From Hymenolepis diminuta (lineage: Eukaryota > Platyhelminthes > Cestoda > Cyclophyllidea > Hymenolepididae), in the NCBI GenBank assembly GCA_900708905.1, contig CAADRB010000026.1, forward strand, positions 2,622,120 through 2,686,119: a DNA stretch of 64,000 bases, written 5' to 3'. The notes beneath the pieces are model-generated. The model was given only the letters and a program-made list of their open reading frames with translations, searched no databases and was not told where the DNA came from. Made by a program: the position numbers and the translations under genes. How positions within the stretch are numbered: the stretch's first letter is position 1; each line of letters opens with the position of its first letter. Shown here in pieces: positions 1 to 14,110 of this stretch.

Positions 1-1269
1 GCAGTACTTAAATTACTAATTATACTTGATCTGTCACGTTGCGCATTTTAGAATTTTCAACGTAGTTTAAGCTTAATTACTACTTAATTGATCAATCTAA
101 CGATTTGATTGCCCGTTCTGTGCATCTAATTTCCACTGACTTTAATCCAGTTGACCTCTATAACCGGATAAACATTTTCGGGAATTATACAAGATTATTA
201 AATCTGTGTTCGTTGACCGCCAATTCAATTTCATTTTTATTATTAACACTATAGGCCATAGCACTGCACACGCTTTTTACTAATTTTAATAATAAGATAG
301 CATTCGAATTAGGGGAACATCAAAAAGGTCCAATAAGGTATGAAACAGAGAAGGGAGTAAGGGTAAAGTAGATTATGAAGTCAAGGGTGTACCAACTAAC
401 GGGATTTGTTTCTATTTATGCAAGTCAAAATATTATATGTATATATTTTGATGACTAGATATTACAAGTACTTAAGTTGTCTTCAAAGGACTTCTAAAGT
501 TCCTACTTTTGTGTTTCAGTCGTAACCCCAATCGTGAGTATAGTTCTAGTTCCTTTAGAATGGACTTTTGCTAATTGCGGTACTCTATGGTAATCAAAGG
601 TCAAAATGCTCCTTTTTAAAGCCGGGTAGCCTTACTAGTCATCGAAATTACTTACTATGAATCTATATTATCAAACTGTTATTAATGAAAATTATTTTTT
701 CGGTAGTTATATTCATATTTCTGTCAAACTTAAAGTCACACTGCAAAGAATCAATTGTAGTATTCCCTTTATTTATAGTAATTGTAATATATAATTATTT
801 AGGAGATCCATACTTATTGTTGCCAACTGATAAACTGCGACTCGTCTATCTATCCCTTAATCAGATATGCTGGTGATATGTCACATAACCAAATGAATAA
901 TTATTATAACCGTTATTATTAGACGTATCACAAATAATTATTATTGTCTGTGGCACTGCAAAAGAAAAAAAAGTTAAAAATTATACCGTGAAAATGCCTC
1001 TGATTAGGGGAGACAGCAAGCGAGGCTAAAGGGTCTGAAATAGGACAGTGGATCAATAGTTAGTCGGTGTGAAGCCAGGGCATCTCAAGTATTACTTCCG
1101 TCCAGATTAATTTATATCCTACTATAGTAGGTGAAATTAGTAGCGATATATCGAACAAATTAAGCTTCACTAAAATTTACCCAAGGTTAACTACTAATGT
1201 AAATATTTCTCCCACGATTTGTGTCTCCTTCTATATTTGTAGTAATAGAACTAAAGCAGCCCTAATTCC

Positions 1270-1530
1270 AAATAAAGCTATACTAGGAGACGGTCCATAT
1301 TAGGTCCTTCGTATAAATAATGACCTCTCTTTCTAGAGCGCGAATACCAAGAGTTATGTAGGACCATATATTTATTGGACAGTTGGAGATGGATAAAAGG
1401 GGAAGAGAGGAAGGAGTAGAAAAGAAATAGGAGGACAATGGGAAGCGTTAGTACTGAGGGGGAACAGTCTGGATTGTGAAGAATAGGCAAAATCAGGTAC
1501 GATTTCGTTTGTTTATTCATTGCCATCTAC
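1270..1530 (+). repeat. Dispersed repeat family A, copy 1
   Basis: A purine-rich block (around 1389-1440, GGAAGAGAGGAAGGAGTAGA-like) is followed by the 15-mer AGCGTTAGTACTGAG at 1444-1458, then a stretch ending in TTGTGAAGAATAGG. The same order of blocks recurs near 17.2, 20.7, 23.1 and, more weakly, 34.3 kb. Open frames on the minus strand of each copy are shadows of the purine-rich tract. No transposase or RT is visible, so this is a short non-autonomous interspersed element of unknown class. Confidence 0.5.
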
Positions 1531-2870
1531 GATAAAGCTATGGGTCAGAATGGGAGCAACAGAGAGGGAGACAAAGTAAGCCTATGAGTCAGGATACTCA
1601 GATAGAACAGACTTCTGTCTTTGTTATCTTTAAGTTAGACTTAACCCTTCTATAGATGTTTAAAAATATATGGTTACGAACTCAAGCCTTCCTGATCGTC
1701 TATATTGAAAATTGCGTATCTCAAATGGCAATGTCCAATTATCGGTTGCTTTAAATTATATAAAGAAAAGGGTAGTTAAAACGCCTTATATCAGACATCA
1801 AATTCAGTATGAATCTCTGCAAACGGCCTTTGGAAGAAGCAATCCCTAATCCCATGGTCGAATTCTCCAGTACTTCCCAAAACTAACCCTCACAGCTATA
1901 GCCATCCATCTACTTGTCCTAATAATGTAATTTATGATATCTATGTAAAAAAGGCGGTGAATAAATAAAAGGCAGATTTTTTCAAGTTTTGCACAACTTC
2001 TGAGAATTAAAAAAATTTATAGAAGCATACATGCCCTAGGACACGACCCGATAAAAGGAATATTTGTGGAAGCACATTTGAGATCTTTATTAAGAACAAA
2101 TGCGAAATAGATGTCTCAATTTTGTATAACTCATAACTCATATAACTCTCATAAAAGAGAAAGTTCGCATTCGCTTGGATAGGAACTGATAAGATCAACG
2201 CTATGGGTAAGTTCTAGGTCGGAATGGAAAGAGCAAATAGCAAAGAATTCCAATAAGCTGGCAGAATGATCAGATTGAATGGATTAATAACCACAGTGTT
2301 GGAAAAACAGCAGGTGATACGCCATGTAACAAGCGTAACGTAGAAAGATTTACGTTTTTGTCTCTCCTGTAAAATCCAGCTAATCGCCTACTAGTTTATA
2401 GTTGAATTGTTTATATCTCTAAGGTCAGGAAACCGGAATTGACTTTAGCAAGTTAACAGGTAAAATCCATGTTTGCCTGCCGAGTTTTTAGTTTAATACC
2501 CCTTATCAGTACTTGAATAAAAATGGGATTAGAAAGCCTTTTGTATCAAAATTTGGTAGAACATATAAATGTTTTACAAGGTTATAACAGCTAATTTGAT
2601 TACATTGCTAATGAACGTAAGGCAAATAGAAAAAATACGCTTAATGTTATCTAATCACTGACAATTCTTGATAAATGGTATTCAATCCGTTCATGAAAAC
2701 TTAACTTACTACCTTTCTACATTTTAATGAGTAGGAATCATTTTCTCACATTCAGCGATAGGTTATGGTTAGCATGCACCGACTGTCTAGGATGATATCT
2801 ATTTAAAAAACCCTCAAGAAACATAAAATAATTGTAATTATTTTTCAACATAGTTTGACTCCAAACAGTG

Positions 2871-2908
2871 GGAAGATTAAAAGGAGAATTTTTAATTAAA
2901 AATCTTCC
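2871..2908. repeat. AT-rich palindrome / inverted repeat
   Basis: GGAAGATT at 2871-2878 is the exact complement of AATCTTCC at 2901-2908. Between them lies a perfect 16-bp palindrome, ATTTTTAATTAAAAAT (2888-2903). The two structures share bases and are alternatives. It may be only AT-rich chance structure. Confidence 0.45.
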
Positions 2909-3659
2909 ATGTTGATGTTAAAAGCAGAACTAAATTCTGTTAATTCATTTGGTTTTTGTGTCAGACTTTAAATTCATCTAATAACTACTAAAACCGGCGT
3001 TCTTTTCAAGACGTAACTATTCGAAATTCGTATTTTTATTCATTATAATATGATCACGTTTCGTTAACTAGCCACAGAAAAAGGGAAGTTATCAAGCTCG
3101 TACATCACATGCCATAAACGAGGTCAGTTTAGCCAGGGAGTGACTAACCCGTGGACAGCGGTGCGTACGTACTTCCGTTCTTTAACCAATCAAAAATTAG
3201 TTAGAATCAACCAATAGAAATAAAGTAAATGTCATTTAGGTCACAAGCAGTTAGCTACCTGCCTCATTTTATAGAAATTGCTCTGGTGTAGGGCTCGGTG
3301 CTACTGTGAGTCCTTTTCATCAATCCATTTTGTTTCCATTTTTCCATATATTCAAAGTAATTTCACCATTTAAACCCGGGATATAACTTATTTACTGTAT
3401 ATTTCTGTTCATTGTTAAACTAAGTTTATTTATGCCTCTAATGTCTCAGATATGTATTATTTCTTAGTGCTTTATTTCACATCAACTTATCTTTGTCAAA
3501 TATCACTTCCGTTTGGTAGCCTTTTCTCCCTATTTGATCTATCTGTTTTCATATCAACGCCGTAAACATGACACGTGAAATGACATTTATCTTTTCGTGC
3601 TGATTATTTGTACTAAATACTGACTATATCCTTTTGTCCCTTTAAGTTAAACGTTCAAG

Positions 3660-5722
3660 ATGGTTGCGACAGAGTTCCTGGGTTATATTAATTCGTTTTC
3701 GGCGACGACTTATGTTGGTGTTGAGGACTTAGCGGATCGTGCAAATTTCCAATGGAATGTTATCGTTCTCCTCCTTAGCATGCTTCTTGTGACGGTTAGG
3801 CAGTATTTCATGGCTCCTCTTGTCTGCTATCTGCCTACAACTGTCAGTGGAGGGAATGCTGAGTCGTATGTCACAAATCTGTGTTGGGTGGAAGGTACTT
3901 TTCCCATCAATCTCACCTCCGGTGTCGTTCCTCATGAAATTGAAGAATGGAGCTCTACCAGCCCTAAAATTATGAGTAAGTTATTGTTCAATTTATGGAA
4001 TGTGTATTCCAACACCTGTCTTAGACGGAGTATAGATTTTTCCTCGTCTCTATCGATAGGGCTAATTGTGTTGATCGCTACATGTAATTACCTTGATTTT
4101 TTATGTCTAATTACGTCAAGCAGCAGACTACTAATTCCAGCCTTTCCAAGCCTCTATCACAGCTAAATCGCATAGTTAGCCCCAGCCGATGACTCATTTT
4201 GGCCTTAGGGTGTGCACATATTGCAGTCAGCAAGTTAATTGGTGGCTTCGATTTGATGACCTCATGGCCGCACAGGGGTATCTAATCCCACATCTGTGCA
4301 ACTTATGAATTTTTTTCGTGCTTCTTTTTATTGGCTAACATATTGACACCTTTTTTGATGTGGCTTGCTTGCATATAATTATGAACTACTTATAATTTAA
4401 ACAGATTTAAATGTTTATTTTTCTTTTTTCAAGATTACTATCAATGGGTACCGCTGGTCCTCGGATTACAAGCAATTATATATTATATACCTAGAATAAT
4501 CTGGAGTATATTTACGTTCAACAGAACAGGGACTGATTTGCAAAACTTAATCAGAACAGCAAATAGTGCGGTTAAAGAGGAGGGTGAAAAACGTGAAAAG
4601 GCAGTTCGCCATATGGCTAAGAGTTTGGAATTGCTACTATTCAACCGCCGTGAGTATCACGAACGAAAAGATGGACCAGTTATTAGAATTGTCCAAAGTT
4701 TACCTGCTAAAAGACACGGAAACAATCTTATCTATTTTTACATTTTGGTGAAAATTCTCTATGTCCTGATTGGACTTTGTCAGCTCTATCTCATGTATGC
4801 TTTCCTCCGTTTCGATAAGAAAGAAGGCTATTTCTTTTTCGGCTTCCGAATTTTGGATGATATCCGAAGAGGCAAACCTTGGACTGAAACTTTGGTTTTC
4901 CCACGTATTGGCGTTTGCAGGCACACTCTTCAACATGTTGCTGCTGGAAACAATTTATTTGCCCAGTGTGTTCTTCCCATCAATATGTTGAATGAAAAGA
5001 TTTATGTTTTCCTCTACTTCTTCTTGGGTGCAGTCATGTTCATTCAACTGTTCAGCATTCCTCTCTGGATCTATAGAGTCGCTGAATTCCGCCAGAGGCA
5101 CTTTGTTAAACGATTTCTCCGTATGGCGGATGTTTACGATAGAGATAATCAGGAGCTCAAAGAACTTATTGATCGTTTCATCAATGAATTCCTTCGTCAG
5201 GACGGTCATTTCTTGTTGAGGATGTTGTCCATGAATGCTGGAGATCTAATTACTGTGGAGGTTGTCTGTTGCCTCTTCGGTAACTACAGAAAACAATTCT
5301 ATGGGAAGGATTTTCGGGGTCTCGTGAATTCCAGACCCAGAGCTAGTGAGTATGTTGATACCCAAAGGGGAGATTATGCTCCCTATCCCATTGTTTCTGG
5401 AAACGAGAATGACTTCATGAGCACTAAGCTCCAACCAGGCGGTTATGCCGCTTCGAAACAGAGACCTTTACCTACTGCACCACCAAGAGAAATGCCACCA
5501 TATCCCGAAGATGATGAATTACAGAAGGTTACTGTAAGCTCACCCTACCCCAATATACCGGAATACATGACTGATGCCAATGGAAAGATTCCTATGCCTC
5601 AAAACCCTCCTCCAGTTCAACAATCTGCTCCTCAAACCTCACAAAACGTCGCTCCACAGTCTCCACAAAATACGGCTACGACTCCACAAAATACAAATGA
5701 ATACAAATCGTCGAATGTTTAA
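3660..5722 (+). CDS. Innexin (gap-junction channel protein), two exons
   Basis: Exons 3660-3975 and 4434-5722, joined across a 458-bp GT-AG intron (donor GTAAGT, acceptor TTTTTTCAAG), give 534 residues. Innexins form invertebrate gap junctions and hemichannels in the plasma membrane. The N-terminus has the family pattern (MVATEFLGYINSF, then TTYVGVEDLADR). The signature YYQWV (residues 107-111) is assembled across the splice junction. Each extracellular loop shows two cysteines (C56/C75 and C267/C284), as expected for innexins. Four membrane segments lie near 30-50, 112-133, 204-230 and 295-318. The cytoplasmic tail after about residue 390 is Pro/Gln-rich with degenerate PQxxQN repeats. The start codon is the only one giving the canonical N-terminus; an AG lies directly before it. 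The paralogue cannot be assigned from sequence alone. Confidence 0.95.
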
Positions 5723-5978
5723 ATTTATCTTTTTGTAGCACTGTTTGTATGTGGATTCATTTCACTGCCTCCTGCTCTCTTATCCAAAAAACTATTTATT
5801 CTTTATGATGAATGTGAACCCCTTTTGACGGACATTTTTCATGTGCTCGTAAAAATTGATCTTGATTATGTAAATGTTTGTATTTAATGGATGGTTTTTT
5901 TTTGATATTAGACTCAAAGTTAGTTTTGGATGTCGAAGTGGTTGATAGTTTCATTAGTAGAACATTCTAGAAACCTGG

Positions 5979-5984
5979 ATTAAA
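5979..5984 (+). other. Candidate poly(A) signal for the innexin
   Basis: ATTAAA lies 257 nt after the stop codon. It is the most plausible hexamer noticed in the first 500 nt downstream, but such motifs are common in AT-rich DNA. Confidence 0.25.
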
Positions 5985-8900
5985 GTTAACGGACAATTGC
6001 GTAGATGCAAGACTAAGAAATTGATAAATTGTTCTTATGGGGAATCGTTCATATTCCCAGGTTAACTTATACGGAATATCTTAAATTTGAGTGTCAAAAT
6101 TTATAGGACTCAATGGTCGGTTTAATTAGTGCAACACAGAATCAATCATCTGTTTTTTTGCAATATTTGGTTGAATTATAGTTTGAATGGTGTGCCGCCT
6201 AACGAGATTTAATGGCGATGAGGATGTGGTGCGTTTGCAGTTTAGTTATTAAAGTTTTCACTCTTACAGTTTACAAACGGCTCCGTACCCGCAGTGGATA
6301 GATAGGGTATGTGGCTGATTCATAAGACGCTGTATGCTTTAAACTAGACGAGCATTTAATTGCTGCAAGAACTAGTTAATATAAGCTCAAAGAGGTATTT
6401 ATCAACCGGGAAGAGTGAGGTATTTTTCCTTCCCCCAAGACAGAATTTTGGAAGTAATCGTACTTAGTCACGTTGCTTTGCTATTAGATATATTATTCGT
6501 GATAACAAAACTATTTTGACTATGGTAAAGTATTTCAACTTATGGAATCGCAAAGTAGCTCAATAAGAGAAAGTGAGGAAATGTCTAGTAGAAGTAGAGA
6601 ATTAAGCTCAGAGTCTTGAATCATTTGTGTCCAGTCATATCGATTGCTATTTATTTAATGAATATGGTTTACTAGGTCATGACCAAATGTTCCAAATTTT
6701 ACGATTCAAAATTTAATATGCTGGAACGAACCTAATGACCAATTGAGCGATTGGTCATGTTATCTCGATGTGCTTTTCTAATGCTCGAGGGTGGTTTCAA
6801 GTAAAGTTAATTTTGTCATAGCAGAGCTCAGCACGTTTAAAATAGACAAGTGCGATGAAAAATGCGATAATCGAGTTATTTTCGCAGTAATTTTTAACTT
6901 TCTGAATTGTTTACTCAAAATAGTAGAGGTAGAGATGACTATATGCTGGTAAGTTTATCACTATTATTAAGGTTAATGTAATTCTTTGATGTTAGTTAAA
7001 ATTTATCCAAATCAGAGTTACTCGAACTTATCTAACATAGAAACTATGGATTATATGAAGCTAGTCGCATTTTGAATGCTTATTTCCATTGGATCAAGCA
7101 ATAAGATTGTTTTTTTTTTCAATTTTTAGTCACGAGAGCATTTATTTATGTGAATGACCTATGACCTATTCATAACAGCTTGACGTGTGATTTCTTGGCC
7201 TCAAAAAACATCAACGATCAGAATCAAAATAGGCAGCTAAATCATGGACCTGTACATAGACTCTGAGAGTTAATGCAGTCTATTTTCTGGATTAAAATGC
7301 CTCCTTTAAGCAACAAGCGAGTGAGCACATGGTTTCATATAGATGAGTACTTCATTTTAGAACCTTGAAGTAACGAATTAGATAAGAGGAAACCGATACA
7401 TTTACCCTGTCGCAACTATTTCATTAATAATGCAGAATTTTATTCACAACCGTATAATTTCGCACTAATCCTCGATATCAAATGAAGTGTATGGAATGAA
7501 TCCAACAAGGTACCTAGCAAACGGTAGTATCAGGATAAGTCACACTTCCGAAAAATAGGATAAAACGTGAAAATGGATTTAGATATGAAATTGTATTGAA
7601 TTACAAAATGACGTACACAAATTTGTCCATATAAATACATGAATGTGTTTCACTTTTTATGGCTGTTGACACTGAAATGCGTGTTTTACTGCAAGGTATT
7701 TCTCAAATATCTTGCCTCCTCTCTAATACGTCGGTTGGATGCTGATGATATAGTTAGAATGAGGTGGGGGGAGGAAGGATTTGGTAGTTCCATGTACATA
7801 AAGAGAGAGAATAAAATCATTATTAGACCAATACAGGCGCTGAGTGACCGCGGTCATAGAAATGGGAGGGAACGAACATTACATGGCTGAATGAGATGGA
7901 GAAGTATTAAATAAAACCACAAGCGCACAATGAACAGGGCAATTCAATTGAGAATTAATTTAATTCACCAATGCACTTATTAATAACTTGGAATTAGATA
8001 TTCAGGGCAAGATACTATTTGAAAATTTTCCATAATTAAGGTATTTAAGATACAGGTATTTGATAATAATGATTAACTGAGAACTTTACTTTCAAATAAA
8101 GTGAAATTTTTATATGAACAAATTAAGGTAAGTCAATCGAACTTGCAGTTTAAAGTACTAATGATTTGTATTTCTTGAATATCAAACTTCACAAAGAACT
8201 ATTAGACAGTTCATTTGTATTGCCAATTTGTCACGTTGTACATCATGAAAGCGAAATATTCTCTAATTCTCTATAAGATTTTCACCATTTCTTGATCCCC
8301 ACGCCTCTATTATTAGCTCCAACCAGTTATCTCCCTAGTTATCATTAAGCATTAATAACTAATAAGCCACACGGAAGAAGGCTCTATCAATTGTTAATGT
8401 CAGTAGAAAGAAAGGCCAACTTTTCTCACAAAGAAACTTTCATCCTGCCAGGTTATGACTAATCACGCGCTTCATGATCCACGATCATAATTAGCAGCTT
8501 GATTGAAGCCATTGAACGTTCTGAAAAGTCATAAAAATTTGTTTCATTGTTCCAAATTAATATTATTGTCGCAAGAATGAATACATTTTCTGACGATTCT
8601 AAAATGATTAAATGTAGGTGAATGCTTAATTTGAAATTGTTTTATCCATTATCATTTTAATGTTCAATAGCATGAAACTCGCAGTAACCTAAAGTATTTA
8701 AACCGAAGGACTAGATGTACAACGTTATGTATGATGATGACCTGGCAGTGATGTGAACAGCTGCTACGTCATATGATACTGGTGACTTTTTCATCCTTAA
8801 TGTTTATATATTAGATATGATTTTTTATTAATAGTAGAGGTTAGTCCACTGTTTATCTACCTTTGTTCGATCTCTTCCCCAATCTATGTAAATTACCAAC

Positions 8901-10014
8901 TAATTTACCATACTAATGGTATGCTCAGCCAACTGTCGGAATTTCTTAAATCCGGACGGTTATTTGATGGAAGTTTAGGTGAATAAGGTCACGAATATTT
9001 ATACCTGAATGAAGATTTTCTTAACTGGGGGGAGTGAACCATCTTCTCCAGGTTAATATAACTATTTGTAATGGTACGTCTAGTCAACAGGCAGACGGTG
9101 GAATGACAGTTTTTAGAGTTGGGGTACTCCATAAGGTTTTGCATAAATGTTTGTTGTCAACGCCTTTCGATATTGTAATGCCACTGACTTAAACCACATT
9201 ACCTTCAAATACTCCATTAATTTCGATAGCGATTAAACTATAGTTGAAATTGCAGTAGATAACTTAGGCTAATATTAGCACCATAGCATTGTACAGAGGC
9301 ATAAAGTTATTAATCAGGAGTCGTGAACCTTGAATGATTATGTTCACTGAATGCACAAATGCTGATAATCCATAAGCTTCCAGTCAACAGAAGATTATCT
9401 AACGCACATGAATTATTATCTCAGCGATCTTTCAAATTACAAGAACTTCCTCTTAACAGATTCCCATATCCAACAAAATGAAATGTTTAGTATGCTGCAG
9501 CACGGCTTCAGTCTGCTGCTAACCCACCGTATAAGCAATATCCAGAAGTTTATGCATAAAACGGAAAATTCGCACGCTAACTGGCAGATGATGGATCACC
9601 TATCGAACTGATAAAAAAGATTTTTAATGTGTTATACATCCTTGGTGAAAAATACTGGTTTTCCAAATGATCGATATAATTTCTGCTACATCACATCTGT
9701 GCAGATGGCTTCTCAATACTATTTGTAAAGCCATTGTTAAGGTAAATCAAAGAAAATTTAAAGCTTCCACCAGTGTTTTCGGATTGTAAAAGGGAAATTT
9801 AGATGATTAGATCAATGCTGGATCGGCGTTTAACTTTAATCGGAAAATAGAAATATCATATTCATTGGGTAACTACTGAAATTTCATGTTACCGAGGAGG
9901 TTTGAATAGCGCCACAGTTGAGGATTCTGGAACGAGTCTGTCTGTAAAGCAGTGAAATATTAGCACAAATGAGCCGTTTCAAACATTACTACAATTTCTT
10001 TCATTTTCTATGGT

Positions 10015-10200
10015 CTAGGTGCAAGTCTATTGACTTGGAGGTCATGAGACTGATGCACTAGTAATATGGGCGGCACAAGTTAATTTTCCCCAACAAGAGA
10101 GGCGGTAGAATTCAAATTTCTCAAAATAGAGGCTCCAAAACACCTTTCCTATATCCTAATTAAGTGTTGCTAACACCTCCCCTAACAGGCTTGGGAAGCT
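10015..10200 (+). repeat. SINE-like family E, copy 1 (diverged)
   Basis: It shares with 13925-14110 an ordered series of blocks: a Pol III-like head, then GTTAATT-(T/C)-CCCAACAAGAG, a purine-rich segment, CCTTTCCT/CTTTCCTC, and AATTAAG(T/C)GTTG(C/G)TAAC near the 3' end. The head of this copy is too degraded to show a tRNA cloverleaf. No coding capacity is visible. Confidence 0.4.
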
Positions 10201-12752
10201 ATTTGTGTATTATATCCATGTGAAGCCTCACCTCACACTACCCATGCCTAATCGTCTTACAATCTGCCTTTGGTTGCCTTAAATTTTTTTATTACCCACC
10301 ATTTAATATTTCAGTTAAGAATATTTATGCTAAAGAAGAAGACACCAACCTAACTGACATGTGATAATTTATTATATATTAGTTTTGCCAGGTCAAAGTG
10401 GTTTTTTCTTCAGAATTACCGGTGTTAATGAGTTGAACCGTTTTATAAAGCCCTTTCACTTCAGACAAATTTAATCGTTAATATCATATCATAAGGTAAG
10501 AAACAGTGGGTCTAATTAGCGGATTGAAGGAGGAAAACGACTAATTTAAATCAAGGTTGTGAATAAGATTTTGAATATGATATCAGAGTGGGGTTAGATC
10601 AAGTTACAAAGGTAATATTTACAGCGAGAACATCAAAACCGAGTTACATAAAATACTCGAAATAAAGGGAACGGTCAAAGGGTCAACAAGCATGTCTGCC
10701 AAATGGATTTTCATTGGTTTACATCACCTGATGTGAGTGGTCAATCGCAGTGATTAGCTTTAATTAACAAGAGGGTTGGAATAATGAGATTTTTCCAAGC
10801 GGGTCCAGAATACTTTTCGTCTACTCGATTTAGGTGCCATGAACACTTCCCTAAGTGAGTTTGGTAGGTTTCTGAAGGGACAAAAATCGGCTATAATAAT
10901 AACCTAATAATTTAATGCTTGTTCCTAATCTCTAAACATTCAAAATGTGGTTACGTAGCATTTCGCCGAATTTCAGCTTCCTATTAGCAACACCACATCT
11001 AAGTCATAGTGCTCTTTCAGCTAAAAAGTTTTTACCAGTGCATACAATCAGTAGCAATTTTTTGTTATTATTTAATGTATAACTGTGTTGTGGGATTCTC
11101 AATGTATCTACCACCATTCTCAAATCCTAATCTAATTAACAAATAGAATCTCAACTAAAATAGTTATTCCTCTTGTAGGTATATGAAAGAAATCCATAAG
11201 CTTCATCCCTCGTGAACTGGGTAACCGATTATTTGATTTCTCTGCTTGAACCTTTAAAATGTTTCCACCACTGCGATTATAGGTCAAACGGACAGCCACC
11301 CATTTAATACGTGTCCAATTCTGCATAAGCAAATTTATTGTCTTAAAATATCTTCCAATCTCTAGGTCTCCTCCCTTCCTCCTCCTGCGTTTGAACGGTT
11401 GTTCTATTATAAAATATTCGATCGATAAATTTCACAATAACACTATATACATACATGTACTAACGATCTGAAGTCTGATAATGAAACAAGTAATATCACA
11501 ATTCCTTCACAAATTGAGAGAATGAGGCAGTTACTATTAAAACACCGAATACAATCCTAGCATCCTTACCAGTTCATACCCTTTTCTCCGAAAAGGAAAT
11601 ATTAATAGATGAACTACTGATTGAATTCAGTCTGATGCCCTAAACTTACTAATTCTTTGAAATGGTTCTGACTATTTAACTAACAAAGAAACTTAGTTTA
11701 GATGAACTCATCGTTGATTCCCAATTACCAATCTTTCAAATCCCATCACCGATATTTAATTATTGACCTTTTTTTATCAAACCCATTTAACCCTCCCCCT
11801 CGATATTTTTCATTACCCCTAGCGGAGCGGGAAATTTTGTGAGAGAATGGGGATTCTGAAGAATTCTGAAGAACGCTACTTCCTCTGAATTCCAGAATCA
11901 TCAAGTAGATAGTTTTCTCTATTTCACTTTCGATCAGAATTATCCCATCGTCAGATTCTTCATTATATAGTATTTACAAATGGAGTGATTTCATAGGATT
12001 TGTAGTCCATCATGTGTTCTCTAATTTTTATAACATTCACCCACTGGTCGAAGGAGTCTACCATTAGAGCCGAATATCTTCTTAGTGTCCTCCTGGAGTT
12101 ATCTTGTAGCATTCTGTCGAATGTGCGTGTTGGCCCATATATGTACATCTTCCTAAAAGTCAGATGACCTTCATTGATTGCTTAAACTTCTCTTAACGTG
12201 TCGAAACATGGCCTCTTTATCTGTCCACGCTGTGCTGACATTTGCCCTATTCTTTACTGAAGTCCTATTAATTCTTGGTCTTCTGGTTTGAGAAAGCTTG
12301 ATGTATCTTGCGAGGCTTTAAAAGGATCGTTATTTTTGCAAGGGATATCTCTGGACCTAACTGGAACAGGCTCCTGGAGCAGTTCTACTGAAGATATTTA
12401 AAGCTACTTTAGCTACTTTGAGTGTGCGGATTTAGAGGTACCGATAGTTGGAATTGCAATACCAATGTACTTACTAAAATTGTACTTGAGATACCCTAGT
12501 GGAGGCGAATTTATTGCAGAATGCCAGAGAACGATGATTCACCGTTGGGATGACTCACTTCAATCATATTATGCACGTAGATTTGACTGAGTGTTGCCGT
12601 ATTCGAGCTTCCAATCTAATCATTGCCTGAGTACCGTACCTCTACAATTACTCTATTTGGGTATTTTAGAACATTATTGTCTCTGTGTGATTTGTGCAAA
12701 TATACTATAACTGCGTGACTATTCATTCACCTTCCTTTTGCATTGCTTTTAT

Positions 12753-12792
12753 CCAAGTCAAGTGTTGTTAACACCTCTCCTAATTGACTTGG
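12753..12792 (+). repeat. SINE-like tail fragment forming a hairpin
   Basis: CCAAGTCAA (12753-12761) and TTGACTTGG (12784-12792) are perfect complements. The loop contains GTGTTGTTAACACC, which resembles the 3' end of the family E copy at 10165-10180. It is probably a solitary tail of that element. Confidence 0.4.
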
Positions 12793-13924
12793 AGAGTTTT
12801 ATTCCTAACTGACCACAACAGAATTAAGGCTCTTAAACACTTCGAGATGGCATCCTTTCAGAGCTCTAATATTTGGAGAACTATTCCAGTGGATTCCTCT
12901 GGTAAATCCGCCGGACCAAGCTTCGACGAAGCAAACTTCGCTCTAGGTTTGTTATAAAAAATTGCTCTAGTTATCCTACCCAAAAACTTCTTTTGAGACG
13001 TCAGAATCCAATGAGAACTAGAAAGAAAGTTTAGACTAAGCCATAGGTGGGACGAATTAATCAAGATTGTTCGATCAGTTTGACAGGGCAAAATTTGTCC
13101 ACAATGTCGATTCCCATCTATAAGATCTTAAATTCCACTTGTGTGCGAATATTCACAGAAGAGACAGTAATGCTGTTGCACTATCGATGGGATCATCTAG
13201 GACTCCAATTGCCCAGTTTCTGGATGCTTTATGTTTTATGATTACTTCTATTAGTTATTTTTCCACAAACTTTTTAAAGTTAAGTTTAGGTAGAGTATTT
13301 TGTACCCTTACAAACAAACAACGATAAAGTAAATGATCTGAAAAAAGGCATTTCTTTTTGTTTGACCTCGAAGAGCATTGATAGATGAACTGTCGGGAGA
13401 GTAAGGATATGCGATTAATTTAAATTAACATCAGCATTATTCGGGGTGGAATTGTAATTAAAAATACTAAATTTGTAGTGAACTAGATTTTGAATAATTT
13501 CTTAAATCCGTTTTATAAAATACCCGAATATGTATATATTATGTGTAGTAATCTGTCTATTCCATTCAAGAGTTATTTTTTATTATGCTTAATCTCCCAT
13601 ATTCTGCCATATTTATTACAGTAAATTCGTACAATTCTTTGCGAAAAGAAAACTCTCTATAATTGTTAATAAAGCCACTTTTTCAATCAAATTTAAGTTT
13701 TATTATTATTTGGTGTTGGGCTTTCTGAATCTACAATTTTCAATTAATGGAGAATATTCAATAACGCAGGTAAAGTATAATTTTAGTGATCCAGAGAGAA
13801 TGGTACCAAGAAATCAAATAACCATATCATTAAAGCATCAGCTGTTTCAGTCTAACTTCTTACTTCTTCTATTCTATTTATACTCGCTATCTCACTATAC
13901 CGTACAACGATGATTTTCGAGTTT

Positions 13925-14110
13925 CATACGTCAATGGCGCAGCAGTCAATAAGGCCGTCTGCTAAGCCAAAGGTCACTAGATCAATGCTGGTGGCCAATC
14001 CCACTGGTTAATTCTGGCCAACAAGAGGGCTGCTATAATGACAAGCTTCTGGAATGAGCGGTTGCAAGATATCTTTCCTCTACTTAAATTAAGCGTTGGT
14101 AACGTAGTTC
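13925..14110 (+). repeat. SINE-like family E, copy 2, with tRNA-like head
   Basis: The head (from about 13930) reads TGGCGCAGCAGTCAATAAGG, close to a Pol III box A, then CGTCTGCTAAGCCAAAGGTC, like an anticodon arm. The expected box B (GGTTCGAATCC) is degraded to GGTCACTAGATCAATGC. The body matches the copy at 10015-10200. This fits a tRNA-derived short interspersed element; the parent tRNA may be a Ser-type isoacceptor, but that is a guess. Confidence 0.45.

Larger units (their letters stand above)
1..3659. other. Gene-free spacer upstream of the innexin
   Basis: No convincing exon is seen on either strand; short open frames here have no recognisable protein features. The stretch carries one copy of dispersed repeat family A (about 1270-1530) and an AT-rich palindrome at 2871-2908. 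The promoter of the innexin presumably lies near the right end, but no TATA or initiator motif stands out from the AT-rich background. Confidence 0.6.
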
